This document shows, in pieces, positions 26,052 through 34,890 of a stretch of DNA of 64,000 nt. The notes under the pieces are model-generated. The model ran no database searches, was not told the DNA's origin, and was given only the letters and a program-made list of their open reading frames with translations. The number at the start of each line of letters is the position of its first letter. Within the stretch, counting starts at the first letter, position 1. The position numbers and the translations under genes were made by a program. The stretch is taken from positions 1-64,000 of the forward strand of contig JAJRQZ010000066.1 in NCBI GenBank assembly GCA_024279935.1, in the 5' to 3' direction. This DNA is from Bacteroidota bacterium. Lineage in GTDB: Bacteria > Bacteroidota > Bacteroidia > Bacteroidales > F082.

Positions 26052-26501
26052 ATGGAAGATCAAGAAATCCTAACCGAAGAGACGCGCGAACTGACCGTTA
26101 ATCAGCGAACAAAAAAGTATTTAAACCAAATCCGTAACTGGACAATGTTCTTTGCCGTTTTGGGCTTCGTGGGCATTGGCATTATGGTTGTGGCCGGACT
26201 TTTTGTTTCCACGATATTTTCTGCATATAACCCCTCAGGGTCGATGCCTGCTGGATATCAGTACCTTGGCTTCGTTTATGTAGTGCTGGCCATGGTATAT
26301 TTGCCACCGCTTGTTTATCTGCTTAAATTCTCCACTAAAATGAAGGACGCAATTTATAAGTCCGATAATTTTTCATTGGAAAATGCCTTTCGCAACCTGA
26401 AATCGCATTTTAAGTTTATGGGAATCTTTACGATTGTGATGATAGTGCTGTATCCTATTATTATGATGTTTGCGTTTTTTGCTGCCGACATGATGAAATA
26501 G
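26052..26501 (+). CDS. Small membrane protein, DUF5362-like
   Basis: A 149-aa protein with a charged N terminus and about three hydrophobic segments (residues roughly 32-56, 70-93 and 118-145). The signature around RNWTMFFAVLGFVGIGIMVVAG and LENAFRNLKSHFKFMGI resembles DUF5362 membrane proteins of Bacteroidota. The cytoplasmic segment between the second and third helices would carry NFSLENAF. It closes the rightward set 32 bases after the LPP20-like gene. Function unknown. Confidence 0.72.
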   Translation: MEDQEILTEETRELTVNQRTKKYLNQIRNWTMFFAVLGFVGIGIMVVAGLFVSTIFSAYNPSGSMPAGYQYLGFVYVVLAMVYLPPLVYLLKFSTKMKDAIYKSDNFSLENAFRNLKSHFKFMGIFTIVMIVLYPIIMMFAFFAADMMK

Positions 26502-26632
26502 CATCGACAATTCAAGTTTTGATAATTATTGCAAGAATAAGCTTCTTTTCGTGAAAACCCTTCCGAAAATATCGCATTAACTGCCAATACTTAATATTAT
26601 CGTTATTATATAGATTCCTAAAGCCTAATAAC

Positions 26633-26640
26633 TAAATTTG
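26633..26640 (+). promoter_or_regulatory. -7 promoter element of a lipoprotein gene
   Basis: TAAATTTG lies 72 bases before the ATG at 26713. It shows that the lipoprotein gene has its own promoter and that in-frame codons upstream of about 26650 are leader, not coding. Confidence 0.55.
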
Positions 26641-26712
26641 CATAATTTTTTGAATTTAACTTCGTTATTCAAAACCGGCCAAGGCTTTTGTATGGCGATT
26701 TGCTTAAACAAT

Positions 26713-27546
26713 ATGAAGAGTACTATTTATATAATATTTTCTGTTTTATCGATGGCTTTGTTTGCCTCATGCAAGCCGCAGAAAAAACTTGCCCGCGAAT
26801 TTGTCTCAAAATCAAGGGATTATAAATTTATGGTATTGGCCCCTACCTCTATTTTCAAACATAATTTAAATACGGCGATTGTTGATTCCCTGGGTATTAC
26901 TGATGATAAAACCCGTGATTCCTTGCTTTGGGAGCAATCCTGCTTTATAAAGAACATTGATGATTCCTTGCTTATTGCAAACTATATTTTGGGTTTCGAA
27001 AAGGAATTGGCCAATTATAATGTAAAGGTTTACGATCAGGGCTCCTCGGCCGCGTTCATGCAAAGCGACTCCAATGCGTGGATGATAAATATCGCTCAGC
27101 TGGAACTGGAGGAAGAAGATTACGAATACCGCGACGAGACTGAATATTATGGGTATGTTTATTATCACGACCACCTCCTGAAGGCTGTTAACGTCAATTC
27201 GTGGTTTGAGATCAATGAGCTGAACTCGAACGACGGCAAGAACAATGTTTATTATGCCACCAATACCATTACAGATGATTTAAATTCAAGCTATGATTTC
27301 GACATATTCACCGAAAAGGTTGTTTATCGGTATGATATCGATAGTTTGGACTTGCCTGGATTATATGAATATGTTTATTTGCTCGGCAGGATCTATGCTA
27401 CTTATACTTATGACTACCTGATGAATAAATACATAAGCCAAAAACAGGGCTTCCCCATGAAAAAAACAGAATTGCTCAGGTATTACCCACCGAACGGAAC
27501 TTTCTTTCAAGCAGGCGAGAACAGGTTTATAAGTCTTGATGAATGA
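26713..27546 (+). CDS. Predicted lipoprotein of unknown function
   Basis: A 277-aa protein. A hydrophobic signal ends in the lipobox LFASC (Cys about residue 20) followed by KPQKKLAREFV. The body is soluble, with SRDYKFMVLAPTSIFKHN, an acidic patch LELEEEDYEYRDETEYYGY and many Asp-Ser/Tyr residues. I do not recognise the family. Upstream in-frame starts are rejected because the promoter at 26633-26640 would fall inside or too close. It lies just past the rightward set but is separated by a 211-base gap with its own promoter, so it is probably an independent gene. The MITE at 27555 begins 9 bases after its stop. Confidence 0.72.
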   Translation: MKSTIYIIFSVLSMALFASCKPQKKLAREFVSKSRDYKFMVLAPTSIFKHNLNTAIVDSLGITDDKTRDSLLWEQSCFIKNIDDSLLIANYILGFEKELANYNVKVYDQGSSAAFMQSDSNAWMINIAQLELEEEDYEYRDETEYYGYVYYHDHLLKAVNVNSWFEINELNSNDGKNNVYYATNTITDDLNSSYDFDIFTEKVVYRYDIDSLDLPGLYEYVYLLGRIYATYTYDYLMNKYISQKQGFPMKKTELLRYYPPNGTFFQAGENRFISLDE

Positions 27547-27739
27547 TATTTGTTGTTACTACTCAGCAGGTTCATCAAGTTGATTATCAATAGCCCCATG
27601 CTTCAGCGTGGGGTTATATATTTGAAATCTCTGTAGTTTTGGCGGAAATTTTGTGTTTTTCAAACAAAAATTGTGACAAAACGGATAGGTAACCAATGAG
27701 TTAATATTTTTCTCTACTGCTGAGTAGTAACTATTTGTT
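27547..27739. repeat. 8-bp target-site duplication flanking the MITE
   Basis: TATTTGTT occurs at 27547-27554 and again at 27732-27739, directly abutting the two ends of the MITE. The left copy begins one base after the stop of the upstream lipoprotein gene. Confidence 0.85.
27555..27731. mobile_element. 177-bp MITE with 15-bp terminal inverted repeats
   Basis: The left end GTTACTACTCAGCAG (27555-27569) and the right end CTGCTGAGTAGTAAC (27717-27731) are exact reverse complements. The element is flanked by identical 8-bp direct repeats, TATTTGTT, at 27547-27554 and 27732-27739, which is a target-site duplication. No transposase gene lies inside, so it moved with help from elsewhere. An internal hairpin at 27592-27615 has 10-bp arms (AGCCCCATGC and GCGTGGGGTT, two G-T pairs) around a TTCA loop. 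Eight-base duplications occur in IS66, ISL3, IS256 and IS1595 families, among others; I cannot assign this element to one. Confidence 0.9.
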
Positions 27740-27806
27740 TAACAATTAAAATGACTGTAAATCAGTAAGATAAATGAAAGTATAGCTTTGTAAAACCTTT
27801 TATTAA

Positions 27807-28322
27807 CTATTGTTTATTGCACGCTTCAATAAATTCTATAACTTGCTCCAGATCAGGTTTCGAGGCCTCGTGTTTAAAATCCGCCTTTAGGTAGTCGGCT
27901 TCTCTTTTTTGCAATAAGTTCCCAATATCCTCAATAAGTTCGTCATGGCTTTTACCAATTGCAAAAGGGCGGGGACGAATGGCATTTTCAAGCCTGTTCG
28001 CCAAAGCGCCGACCGGCATCTTTAAATAAATACTGATACCGTTTTTATTGATCCCTTCTATTGCATTATAATAGCATGGGGTCCCGCCACCGGTGGCTAT
28101 AACTGTGTTTTTGAACGAAAATGTTTCAAGCAGGATTTTATTTTCGAGCTCCCTGAATAATTCTTCGCCATACTTCCCGAAGAAGGCGGCTATATTCAGT
28201 TTGTAGCGACTCTCGAATAAATCGTCGAGGTCAACAAAGTCATACGCAAGTTCCTTGGCAAGTTTCTTTCCAATGGTGCTTTTTCCTGCAGCCATGAAGC
28301 CGATAAGGTATATTAGTGACAT
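27807..28322 (-). CDS. aroK: Shikimate kinase
   Basis: A 171-aa cytoplasmic enzyme, the usual length, that phosphorylates shikimate in the chorismate pathway. Walker A is GFMAAGKST near the N terminus; the shikimate-binding acids are in FVDLDDLFE, the motif GGGTPCYYN binds substrate, and the lid arginines are in RPRPFAIG. All catalytic motifs are present. The neighbour upstream on the same strand is the transketolase C-terminal gene, 69 bases away; transketolase supplies erythrose 4-phosphate, the precursor of this pathway, so co-transcription makes sense. Confidence 0.95.
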   Translation of the reverse strand: MSLIYLIGFMAAGKSTIGKKLAKELAYDFVDLDDLFESRYKLNIAAFFGKYGEELFRELENKILLETFSFKNTVIATGGGTPCYYNAIEGINKNGISIYLKMPVGALANRLENAIRPRPFAIGKSHDELIEDIGNLLQKREADYLKADFKHEASKPDLEQVIEFIEACNKQ

Positions 28323-28391
28323 TTTTTGCGATAATATTCAAAATCAGAAATCCGGTATTGCTTCGGAATCCGTTTGAAGGCGATTATGTTT

Positions 28392-29348
28392 TTATACTTT
28401 TCTGCCAATGGCCTTTTCTGCGGAAGCAACGATATGCCCGGCATCCAGGCCGTAGTGCTTCATTAGCTCGGCAGGTGTGCCGCTTTGCCCAAAGCTGTCC
28501 ATAACAGCCACATATTCCTGCGGTATCGGGAAGTTCCTTGCCATTACTTGAGCAACGGAATCTCCCAGGCCCCCGTTAAGGCTATGCTCTTCGGCAGTAA
28601 CAACGCATCCTGTTTTCTTGGCCGATTCGAGGATTGCCTTTTCGTCGAGTGGCTTAATCGTGTGAATATCAACAACTTCTGCGCTAATCCCTTTACGGTT
28701 AAGGATTTTTGCGGCTTCCAATGCTTCCCAGACCAAATGACCGGTCGCGAAAATACTGACATCTTTACCGTCAATAAGCTTTAGCGCCTTCCCGATTTCA
28801 AATTTCCGGTCGTCGGTAATGAAATTTGGAACGACAGGGCGTCCGAACCTCAAATAAACTGGTCCGATATGATCGGCGATGGCTTTTGTGGCCTGCTTGG
28901 TCTGATTAAAGTCGCAGGGGTTGATAACCGTCATGCCTGGCAGCATCTTCATCAAACCTATATCTTCCAGTGTTTGATGCGTAGCACCATCTTCGCCAAG
29001 CGTAATGCCGGCATGTGAGGCACAAATCTTGACATTCTTTTCAGAGTAGGCCACTTCCTGGCGAATTTGGTCGTAAACCCTCGCTGTGGAGAAGTTTGCG
29101 AATGTCCCGGTAAAGGGGATGTGCCCGCCGATTGTTAATCCGGCCGCCGTACCTATCATATTAGCCTCGGCAATGCCCATCTGAAAAAACCTCTCCGGGA
29201 AATTATCGGCAAAAGCGTTCATCTTTAGCGATCCGGTCAGGTCGGCACACAGGGCAACAACTTTAGGGTTGCTTTGCCCCAGCTCATAAAGCGCTTCCCC
29301 AAATCCGGAACGGGTGTCGCGTTTGTTAATTATCTTATATTCTTTCAT
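28392..29348 (-). CDS. Transketolase, C-terminal subunit
   Basis: A 318-aa protein corresponding to the pyrimidine-binding and C-terminal domains of transketolase. Visible are FMQMGIAEANMIGTAAGL-type text (FFQMGIAEANMIG here, with the catalytic Glu), SHAGITLGEDGATHQ, and LNGGLGDSVAQV near the end. With the N-terminal subunit at 30799-31644 it forms the two-chain enzyme of the non-oxidative pentose phosphate pathway. The ATG at 29348 (MKEYKIINKRD) is preferred; a start 33 bases upstream at 29381 lacks homology. Oddly, a VWA gene separates it from its partner gene. Confidence 0.92.
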   Translation of the reverse strand: MKEYKIINKRDTRSGFGEALYELGQSNPKVVALCADLTGSLKMNAFADNFPERFFQMGIAEANMIGTAAGLTIGGHIPFTGTFANFSTARVYDQIRQEVAYSEKNVKICASHAGITLGEDGATHQTLEDIGLMKMLPGMTVINPCDFNQTKQATKAIADHIGPVYLRFGRPVVPNFITDDRKFEIGKALKLIDGKDVSIFATGHLVWEALEAAKILNRKGISAEVVDIHTIKPLDEKAILESAKKTGCVVTAEEHSLNGGLGDSVAQVMARNFPIPQEYVAVMDSFGQSGTPAELMKHYGLDAGHIVASAEKAIGRKV

Positions 29349-29412
29349 CTGTATAATTTCTCTGTTCTCTACTTCTTTCAATGCTGTATTTTTAATATGT
29401 GATTATTCATTT

Positions 29413-30789
29413 CTACAATTTAATTTTTGTCGTTTTTGACGATGTGATCTCAAAATCCTCCGTTTGGCTATAAGCCGACTGAGTGCTGTAAATAGGTCGG
29501 TAAACCAGTCGATAGAAGCCGGGTTGCAAATATATCGACTCCTGTTTTGAGGAGTTCTCGTTAAGGTCGAGGATTTTAATCTGTTTATTGTCAGTTAAAT
29601 AGTATAAAAACCCGTAAACCCTGATATTTTTTTGAATGCTGAGGATTCCGGGGCTGTCGATCTTAACGGAAGTAGTCTTGTCTGCTTCAATGTTTATTTT
29701 GTCAAGCTCAATTATTGGAAGGCTTAGAACTTCTATCTTATAGCTTCCTTGTAAATAAGATATTTTTTCGCCCAGCCACTGGGTGTTGATGATTTTGTTC
29801 TTAATGCTTTTTACAATTACTTTAGGTTTGTATTCCGAAGGATAATTGCCGTTGAGGGCAACAGATAGCTTCCCGCGGGGGCAATTTGCATAAACAATAT
29901 TGTGCTTTCCCTGGGTGAGGCTGACATTGTTGATCTCAATCGGGGGAAATGTCCCTAAAGTGATTTTATACTCAAGCAGGGGGTCAACTACCAAGGTGTC
30001 GGGCAGGCCCTTGTTATTTAGGGTGTGAACAAAGTTATAAACGATTTTACCACTTGCCATGTCGGTGAAGGCCATGTTGATGTTGCTTTCCTTTGCCCGG
30101 CCGTTTTTGTCGAGCAGATTGACTTGCAAGGTCGTTTTGCTAAGCACTTTTTTAATGATGATATTAAGGGTGCTTTGAAAGCTGTCAATATCGGGGGCGT
30201 TAAAATATGATCCCGCACAGTCGAATATTTGGCTGTTATCGGCTCCGATACCTATAATAAACGGTCTAAGAGCGATACCCTCTTGTTGTAAGCTGGCCGA
30301 GGCTTCGCAAATATCGCCATCGCATTCCTCTATGCCATCGCTGATTAAGATAATTATGTTCCGATAGTTCCCGTTGTTGCCGAAATCCGATTTCGCCCTT
30401 TCCAGCGACATGGCTATGGGCGAGGTTCCCTGCGGTTTAATGTATTTCAACCTCTGTTTTATCCGGTCGAAGTTATTTGCCGCAAAAGCAACTTCAAGTT
30501 TTGTATCATTGCAGTTTTGGGGGGGGTAATTGCGTTGATGACCATAAATCCTGAGCGCAACTTGCAGTTTGTCGGTCGTTTTAAGGCTGTCCAGCACATC
30601 CGAAAGGATTTTTGATGCTATCTTGAATTTCACTTGTCCCTGCCATTTGCCGCTCATGCTTTTTGAGGCATCGAGAATGAAGAGTATCCTCGTGGTTTTT
30701 TCGCTTTTAATTTCCGGTTGGGCCATCGAAAGACTTGCCAGGGAAAGGAAAGCTGCAACAAAAACAATATTTAAGACCGACAGTTTCAA
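29413..30789 (-). CDS. Exported VWA-domain protein inserted between the transketolase genes
   Basis: A 458-aa protein with a signal peptide (FVAAFLSLASLSMAQ). Residues about 30-215 form a VWA domain with a complete MIDAS: LDASKSMSG, the Thr of QGTSPIAMSL and the Asp of LISDGIEECDGD. The remaining 240 residues are beta-rich repeats without a recognised name. VWA proteins with this architecture bind metal-dependent protein partners outside the cytoplasm. The gene shares strand with both transketolase genes: it starts 9 bases after one and ends 64 bases before the other, so it must be in the same transcript. A metabolic link is not apparent. Confidence 0.85.
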   Translation of the reverse strand: MKLSVLNIVFVAAFLSLASLSMAQPEIKSEKTTRILFILDASKSMSGKWQGQVKFKIASKILSDVLDSLKTTDKLQVALRIYGHQRNYPPQNCNDTKLEVAFAANNFDRIKQRLKYIKPQGTSPIAMSLERAKSDFGNNGNYRNIIILISDGIEECDGDICEASASLQQEGIALRPFIIGIGADNSQIFDCAGSYFNAPDIDSFQSTLNIIIKKVLSKTTLQVNLLDKNGRAKESNINMAFTDMASGKIVYNFVHTLNNKGLPDTLVVDPLLEYKITLGTFPPIEINNVSLTQGKHNIVYANCPRGKLSVALNGNYPSEYKPKVIVKSIKNKIINTQWLGEKISYLQGSYKIEVLSLPIIELDKINIEADKTTSVKIDSPGILSIQKNIRVYGFLYYLTDNKQIKILDLNENSSKQESIYLQPGFYRLVYRPIYSTQSAYSQTEDFEITSSKTTKIKL

Positions 30790-30798
30790 TTTCTATAA

Positions 30799-31644
30799 TT
30801 AATAATCGCCCAATGTTTCTTCGAGTTGAGATAAGGCATTGTCTCTTTGTTCGTCGTTGGGCGCCGCACCGTGCCATTTATGTGTTCCCATCATGAAATC
30901 GACGCCCATTCCCATTTCGGTGGTCATCAATATCATTATCGGCTCCCCATTTCCCGAAAGGGTTTTCGCATGTCGCAATGTGGCCACGACATCATCCATA
31001 TCGTTACCGTTCATCTCCAGGACCGTCCAGCCGAAAGCCTCGAATTTCAGCTTTAAATTGCCCAAGGGCATGACTTCATCGGTTGGGCCGTCTATCTGTT
31101 TGCCGTTATAGTCAACTATGCCGATAATATTGTCAACCTTTTTCGACCCTATATGCATCAAGGCTTCCCACACCTGGCCTTCCTGTAGTTCGCCGTCGCC
31201 CATAAGGCAAAAAACTTTTTTGTCGTCCTCGTTAAGTGTTTTGGCCCTTGCTACGCCTATCGAAAAGCTAAGCCCCTGGCCCAGCGACCCGGATGCAACC
31301 CTTACCCCTGGCAGTTTTTCCATCGTTGCCGGATGACCCTGCAAGCGTGAATGAAGCTTGCGGAAAGTTGCCAGTTCCTTAACGGGAAAATATCCGTTTC
31401 TGGCCAGTACAGAATAAAAAACAGGACTTATATGCCCGTTTGAAAGAATAAACACATCCTGGTTTGGCGCATCCATGTCGAAGTTTTCAGGGTCATGGTC
31501 CATTATCTCGAAATAAAGGGCAGTCAATAAATCGGCACATCCCAGCGAGCCGCCCGGATGACCGGATTTAGCTCCATTGACCATTCTGATAATATCTCTT
31601 CTCACTTGCGATGCAATCTCACGCAAACTATTATTGTCGGGCAT
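30799..31644 (-). CDS. Transketolase, N-terminal subunit
   Basis: A 281-aa protein carrying the pyrophosphate-binding domain of transketolase. The thiamine-diphosphate motif GDGELQEGQ followed about 26 residues later by VDYNGKQIDG is visible, as are GAKSGHPGGSLG, SNGHISPVFY and ASGSLGQGLS. It partners the C-terminal subunit at 28392-29348. It is the first gene of the minus-strand transcript, which also contains the VWA gene, the C-terminal subunit and aroK. The 270-base region upstream has a 14-bp palindrome at 31683-31696. Confidence 0.93.
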   Translation of the reverse strand: MPDNNSLREIASQVRRDIIRMVNGAKSGHPGGSLGCADLLTALYFEIMDHDPENFDMDAPNQDVFILSNGHISPVFYSVLARNGYFPVKELATFRKLHSRLQGHPATMEKLPGVRVASGSLGQGLSFSIGVARAKTLNEDDKKVFCLMGDGELQEGQVWEALMHIGSKKVDNIIGIVDYNGKQIDGPTDEVMPLGNLKLKFEAFGWTVLEMNGNDMDDVVATLRHAKTLSGNGEPIMILMTTEMGMGVDFMMGTHKWHGAAPNDEQRDNALSQLEETLGDY

Positions 31645-31682
31645 ATTAAACTATTGTTTTACAGATAAATAATAAAATTTTC

Positions 31683-31696
31683 CGGTAAATTTACCG
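31683..31696. promoter_or_regulatory. 14-bp perfect palindrome upstream of the transketolase operon
   Basis: CGGTAAATTTACCG is a perfect inverted repeat, 39 bases before the ATG of the transketolase N-terminal subunit. It could be an operator. No other copy was noticed nearby. The remainder of 31645-31914 is AT-rich with no gene visible. Confidence 0.4.
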
Positions 31697-31914
31697 TTGG
31701 TAAAAATAACATTAAATTTATGAATGTCGGGCGTGGTTGAAAATTAATGAAAAATTGTTGCTGGTTGCTCTTGCCTAAATCAATGCAAACTGGTTTCACA
31801 ATATCAGAGCGTGTTAAATTATATGCTTGATTTTAAACTATGGTTTATCCATTTCCTTATATTCGTGCACTTGTTTCCCCCTTAAAAGGGGCTTAAAAAA
31901 AATAGGATATATTT

Positions 31915-34845
31915 ATGTGTAGGAACTTGCTTAGAATACCTTTAGTGCTTATGTTCAGCCTGTTGCTGCTTTTTTCGGCTTCGCTTAAAGCCCAGCTTTA
32001 TAAGGATTACGATAGTCCGGTAGTTACGGCTTGGGTCGATTCGGTTTACTCCTCGCTTACTTTGGAAGAAAAAATAGGCCAATTGATATTTGTGAGGGCA
32101 AATTATTCGGGAAAACCCTATTTACAGGAAGTAGATGGTTTTATCAAGAATTATAATATCGGCGGGGTGGTTTTCTTCCGGTCCGATCCGCTATCGCAGG
32201 CCTTGAAGACAAATTATTGGAATTCCATGGCCAAGACCCCGCTGATCGTTGCCATGGATGCCGAATGGGGGATAGGCATGCGCCTGAAAAACACTGTGAA
32301 ATATCCCTTGCAGATGGCCCTGGGGGCTGTTTCCGACGATTCGCTGATTTATGAAATGGGAAAACAAATAGCCCGGCAATGCAAACGTATGGGGATTCAG
32401 ATGAACTATGCGCCCGTGGTGGACGTAAACTCAAATGCCGCAAATCCCGTAATAGGTATGCGCTCCTTTGGCGAGAACCCGCAATCTGTAGCTAAAAAAG
32501 CGTATTTTTACATGAAGGGCATGCAGGACAACGGAATAATTGCTTGCGCCAAACATTTCCCCGGTCATGGCGATACTAAATCCGATTCGCATTTAACCTT
32601 GCCGCTAGTATCTGCAAAGAAAAAAGAACTGCGCAAAACGGAGCTTGTACCGTTCCAGTTCCTTATCGATGAAGGTGTTGCCTCGATCATGACCGCACAC
32701 CTCTCAGTTCCTGCACTCGACAAAAACAAAAAACGCCCCACCTCCCTTTCTTATAAAGTCGTAAGTAAGCTGCTGAAGAAAAAAATGGGCTTCGATGGCT
32801 TGATAGTTACCGATGGCCTTGACATGAAGGGCGTTACAAAATATTACGACAAGGGCGATGTGGCCAAAGAGGCTTTTCTCGCAGGAAACGACATACTCTT
32901 GATCCCTGATGATGTGAAAGCATCGGTGGAGTCGATAGAAGCTTTGATAAAGGACAAACCCGCATTCAGTGCAAGGCTCGCCGAGAGTTGTAAGAAAATA
33001 TTGAAGTTCAAGTATTTGAGCGGGGCCTATAAAGGAGGAATTATCGATACTGCAAATTTGTTGACTGATTTAAACAATCCTGATTTTCATAAGCTTAGCA
33101 AACAATTGTCGTACGATGCCATCACCATAGTAAAAAATGCGGACAGTATAATACCTCTTAGCCGTCCCGATACATTGAAAGCAGCAATACTTGTCATAGG
33201 CTATAAGAACACCGGATTTGAAAAAGTTATATCCGGCTTTATGCCTGTCGATATTTATTATTTAAGCCATAATGCCGATATAGCCGAAAAGCAAGATGTC
33301 CTGAATTCGCTGCAAAGTGCCAATTTGGTGATCATCGCGCTCACAAACACTAATATCTCTGCTGGCAGGCGATATGGCATTAGCCATGAGGAAGTTCAGT
33401 TCATCAGCAAGATAGCATCACTGAAAAGAACGATATTAAACTTGTTTGCAAGCCCCTATGCCTTGAATTTCTTCCCAAGCTTAACTGATTTCGACGCTGT
33501 TATGGTTTCATATCAGGACAGACGATACATTATGCGCCGATCGGCGGAAATTTTGCTTGGCATGGCTCCGGCTCATGGAAAGCTTGCTGTTTCAGCAGCA
33601 GCCTTAAAAGCAGGTTTTGGGATTAACACACTTAAAACCCGTTTGACTTTCATGTCGCCTGAAGATATGGGCATCGATGTCTCCATATTGGGGAAGATAG
33701 ACTCCATTGCTCAAAACGGCATCGATATTCAGGCCTATCCTGGCTGTCAGGTGCTGGCCGCCAAGGATGGTTATATTTTCTACGACAAAAGTTTCGGATA
33801 CCATACCTATGAAAAGAAAATAGCTGTCAGGGACGACGATATTTACGATTTGGCATCATTGACCAAGATACTGGCCACAACGCCATCGTTGATGAGGCTA
33901 TATGAAGATACGATAATTGACATCAACAGGCCCATTTCCGATTATCTTCTTTATCTGAAGAAAAGCAACAAAAAGGACATCTTAATAAATGAAATACTCT
34001 CGCATCAGGCCGGGCTTATCGGTTGGATACCCTATTATGAGAATACCCTTAGTTTAAATAGTTGGGATACAGCAATATATAAATCGCATATTTCTGAGGA
34101 ATTCCCCAAAAGGGTTGCCATGAACATGTATATTCATGAGTATTATAATTATAATATCTATAAACAGATCGCCTCTTCGCCGCTGGGTGAAAAAAAATAT
34201 AAATATAGCGACCTCGGATTCTATCTTTTCAGGCAACTGATAGAGCTTGCTGCTAATTCGCCACTCGACGAATATGTTTTAAATCAGTTTTATTTGCCTT
34301 TAGGCTTGAAGACCATGAGGTTCAGGCCTCTTCGCTTTTTTAGTGCCGATCGTATTTGTCCTACCGAGAACGATAAAGAGTTCAGATACCAGTTGCTCCA
34401 GGGCGATGTGCACGATCAGGGGGCTGCCATGCTTGGGGGCGTATCGGGTCATGCCGGTTTGTTTTCTGACTCCTATGATGTTGCCGTTATGATGCAGATG
34501 TTCTTGAACAGGGGGAACTACGGAGGACGTCAGTATATCGGCTCATGGGTAATGTCGGAGTTTGTTTCCAGGCATTTTGAGGATAATGAAAACCGCCGGG
34601 GACTTGGCTTCGACAAGCCGATGTTGGAATACGAGGATCATGGCCCCAATTGTAAAAGTGCCTCTCCGTCCAGCTTCGGGCATTCGGGCTTTACCGGGAC
34701 TTATGCCTGGGCCGACCCGGAAACGGGCCTTGTTTATGTTTTCTTGAGCAATAGGGTGTTTCCCGATATGCACAACAATAAACTAGGCGAGCTGGATATC
34801 AGGACAACTATCCATCAATTATTTTATGATGCCGTTGGCGATTAG
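31915..34845 (+). CDS. GH3 beta-N-acetylglucosaminidase (NagZ-type) fused to a serine hydrolase
   Basis: A 976-aa exported protein with a signal peptide (LLLLFSASLKAQ). Residues about 40-370 are a family 3 glycoside hydrolase with the NagZ loop KHFPGHGDTKSDSHL (about residue 212) and the nucleophile Asp of VTDGLDMKGV (about 300). Residues about 590-970 are a beta-lactamase/esterase-type domain with the SxxK motif SLTK (about 648) and YSDLGFYL. The fusion is known in Bacteroidota and joins sugar cleavage with a D,D-peptidase-like fold acting on peptidoglycan fragments. Both catalytic sites look complete. It diverges from the transketolase operon and is followed 45 bases later by a membrane-protein gene. 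Confidence 0.92.
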   Translation: MCRNLLRIPLVLMFSLLLLFSASLKAQLYKDYDSPVVTAWVDSVYSSLTLEEKIGQLIFVRANYSGKPYLQEVDGFIKNYNIGGVVFFRSDPLSQALKTNYWNSMAKTPLIVAMDAEWGIGMRLKNTVKYPLQMALGAVSDDSLIYEMGKQIARQCKRMGIQMNYAPVVDVNSNAANPVIGMRSFGENPQSVAKKAYFYMKGMQDNGIIACAKHFPGHGDTKSDSHLTLPLVSAKKKELRKTELVPFQFLIDEGVASIMTAHLSVPALDKNKKRPTSLSYKVVSKLLKKKMGFDGLIVTDGLDMKGVTKYYDKGDVAKEAFLAGNDILLIPDDVKASVESIEALIKDKPAFSARLAESCKKILKFKYLSGAYKGGIIDTANLLTDLNNPDFHKLSKQLSYDAITIVKNADSIIPLSRPDTLKAAILVIGYKNTGFEKVISGFMPVDIYYLSHNADIAEKQDVLNSLQSANLVIIALTNTNISAGRRYGISHEEVQFISKIASLKRTILNLFASPYALNFFPSLTDFDAVMVSYQDRRYIMRRSAEILLGMAPAHGKLAVSAAALKAGFGINTLKTRLTFMSPEDMGIDVSILGKIDSIAQNGIDIQAYPGCQVLAAKDGYIFYDKSFGYHTYEKKIAVRDDDIYDLASLTKILATTPSLMRLYEDTIIDINRPISDYLLYLKKSNKKDILINEILSHQAGLIGWIPYYENTLSLNSWDTAIYKSHISEEFPKRVAMNMYIHEYYNYNIYKQIASSPLGEKKYKYSDLGFYLFRQLIELAANSPLDEYVLNQFYLPLGLKTMRFRPLRFFSADRICPTENDKEFRYQLLQGDVHDQGAAMLGGVSGHAGLFSDSYDVAVMMQMFLNRGNYGGRQYIGSWVMSEFVSRHFEDNENRRGLGFDKPMLEYEDHGPNCKSASPSSFGHSGFTGTYAWADPETGLVYVFLSNRVFPDMHNNKLGELDIRTTIHQLFYDAVGD

Positions 34846-34890
34846 GAAAAATAAACGTTAATTTGTCATTCAGAATTAAATATTTATACA

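Noticed and set aside
27555-27731. A small RNA or tRNA-like fold in the hairpin of the MITE
   Set aside because: The hairpin is explained by the mobile element; no promoter or terminator surrounds it.
31871-31900. CCCCTTAAAAGGGG followed by an A-run before the GH3 gene
   Set aside because: The loop is too small and there is no T-run in the right place for a terminator of either neighbour.
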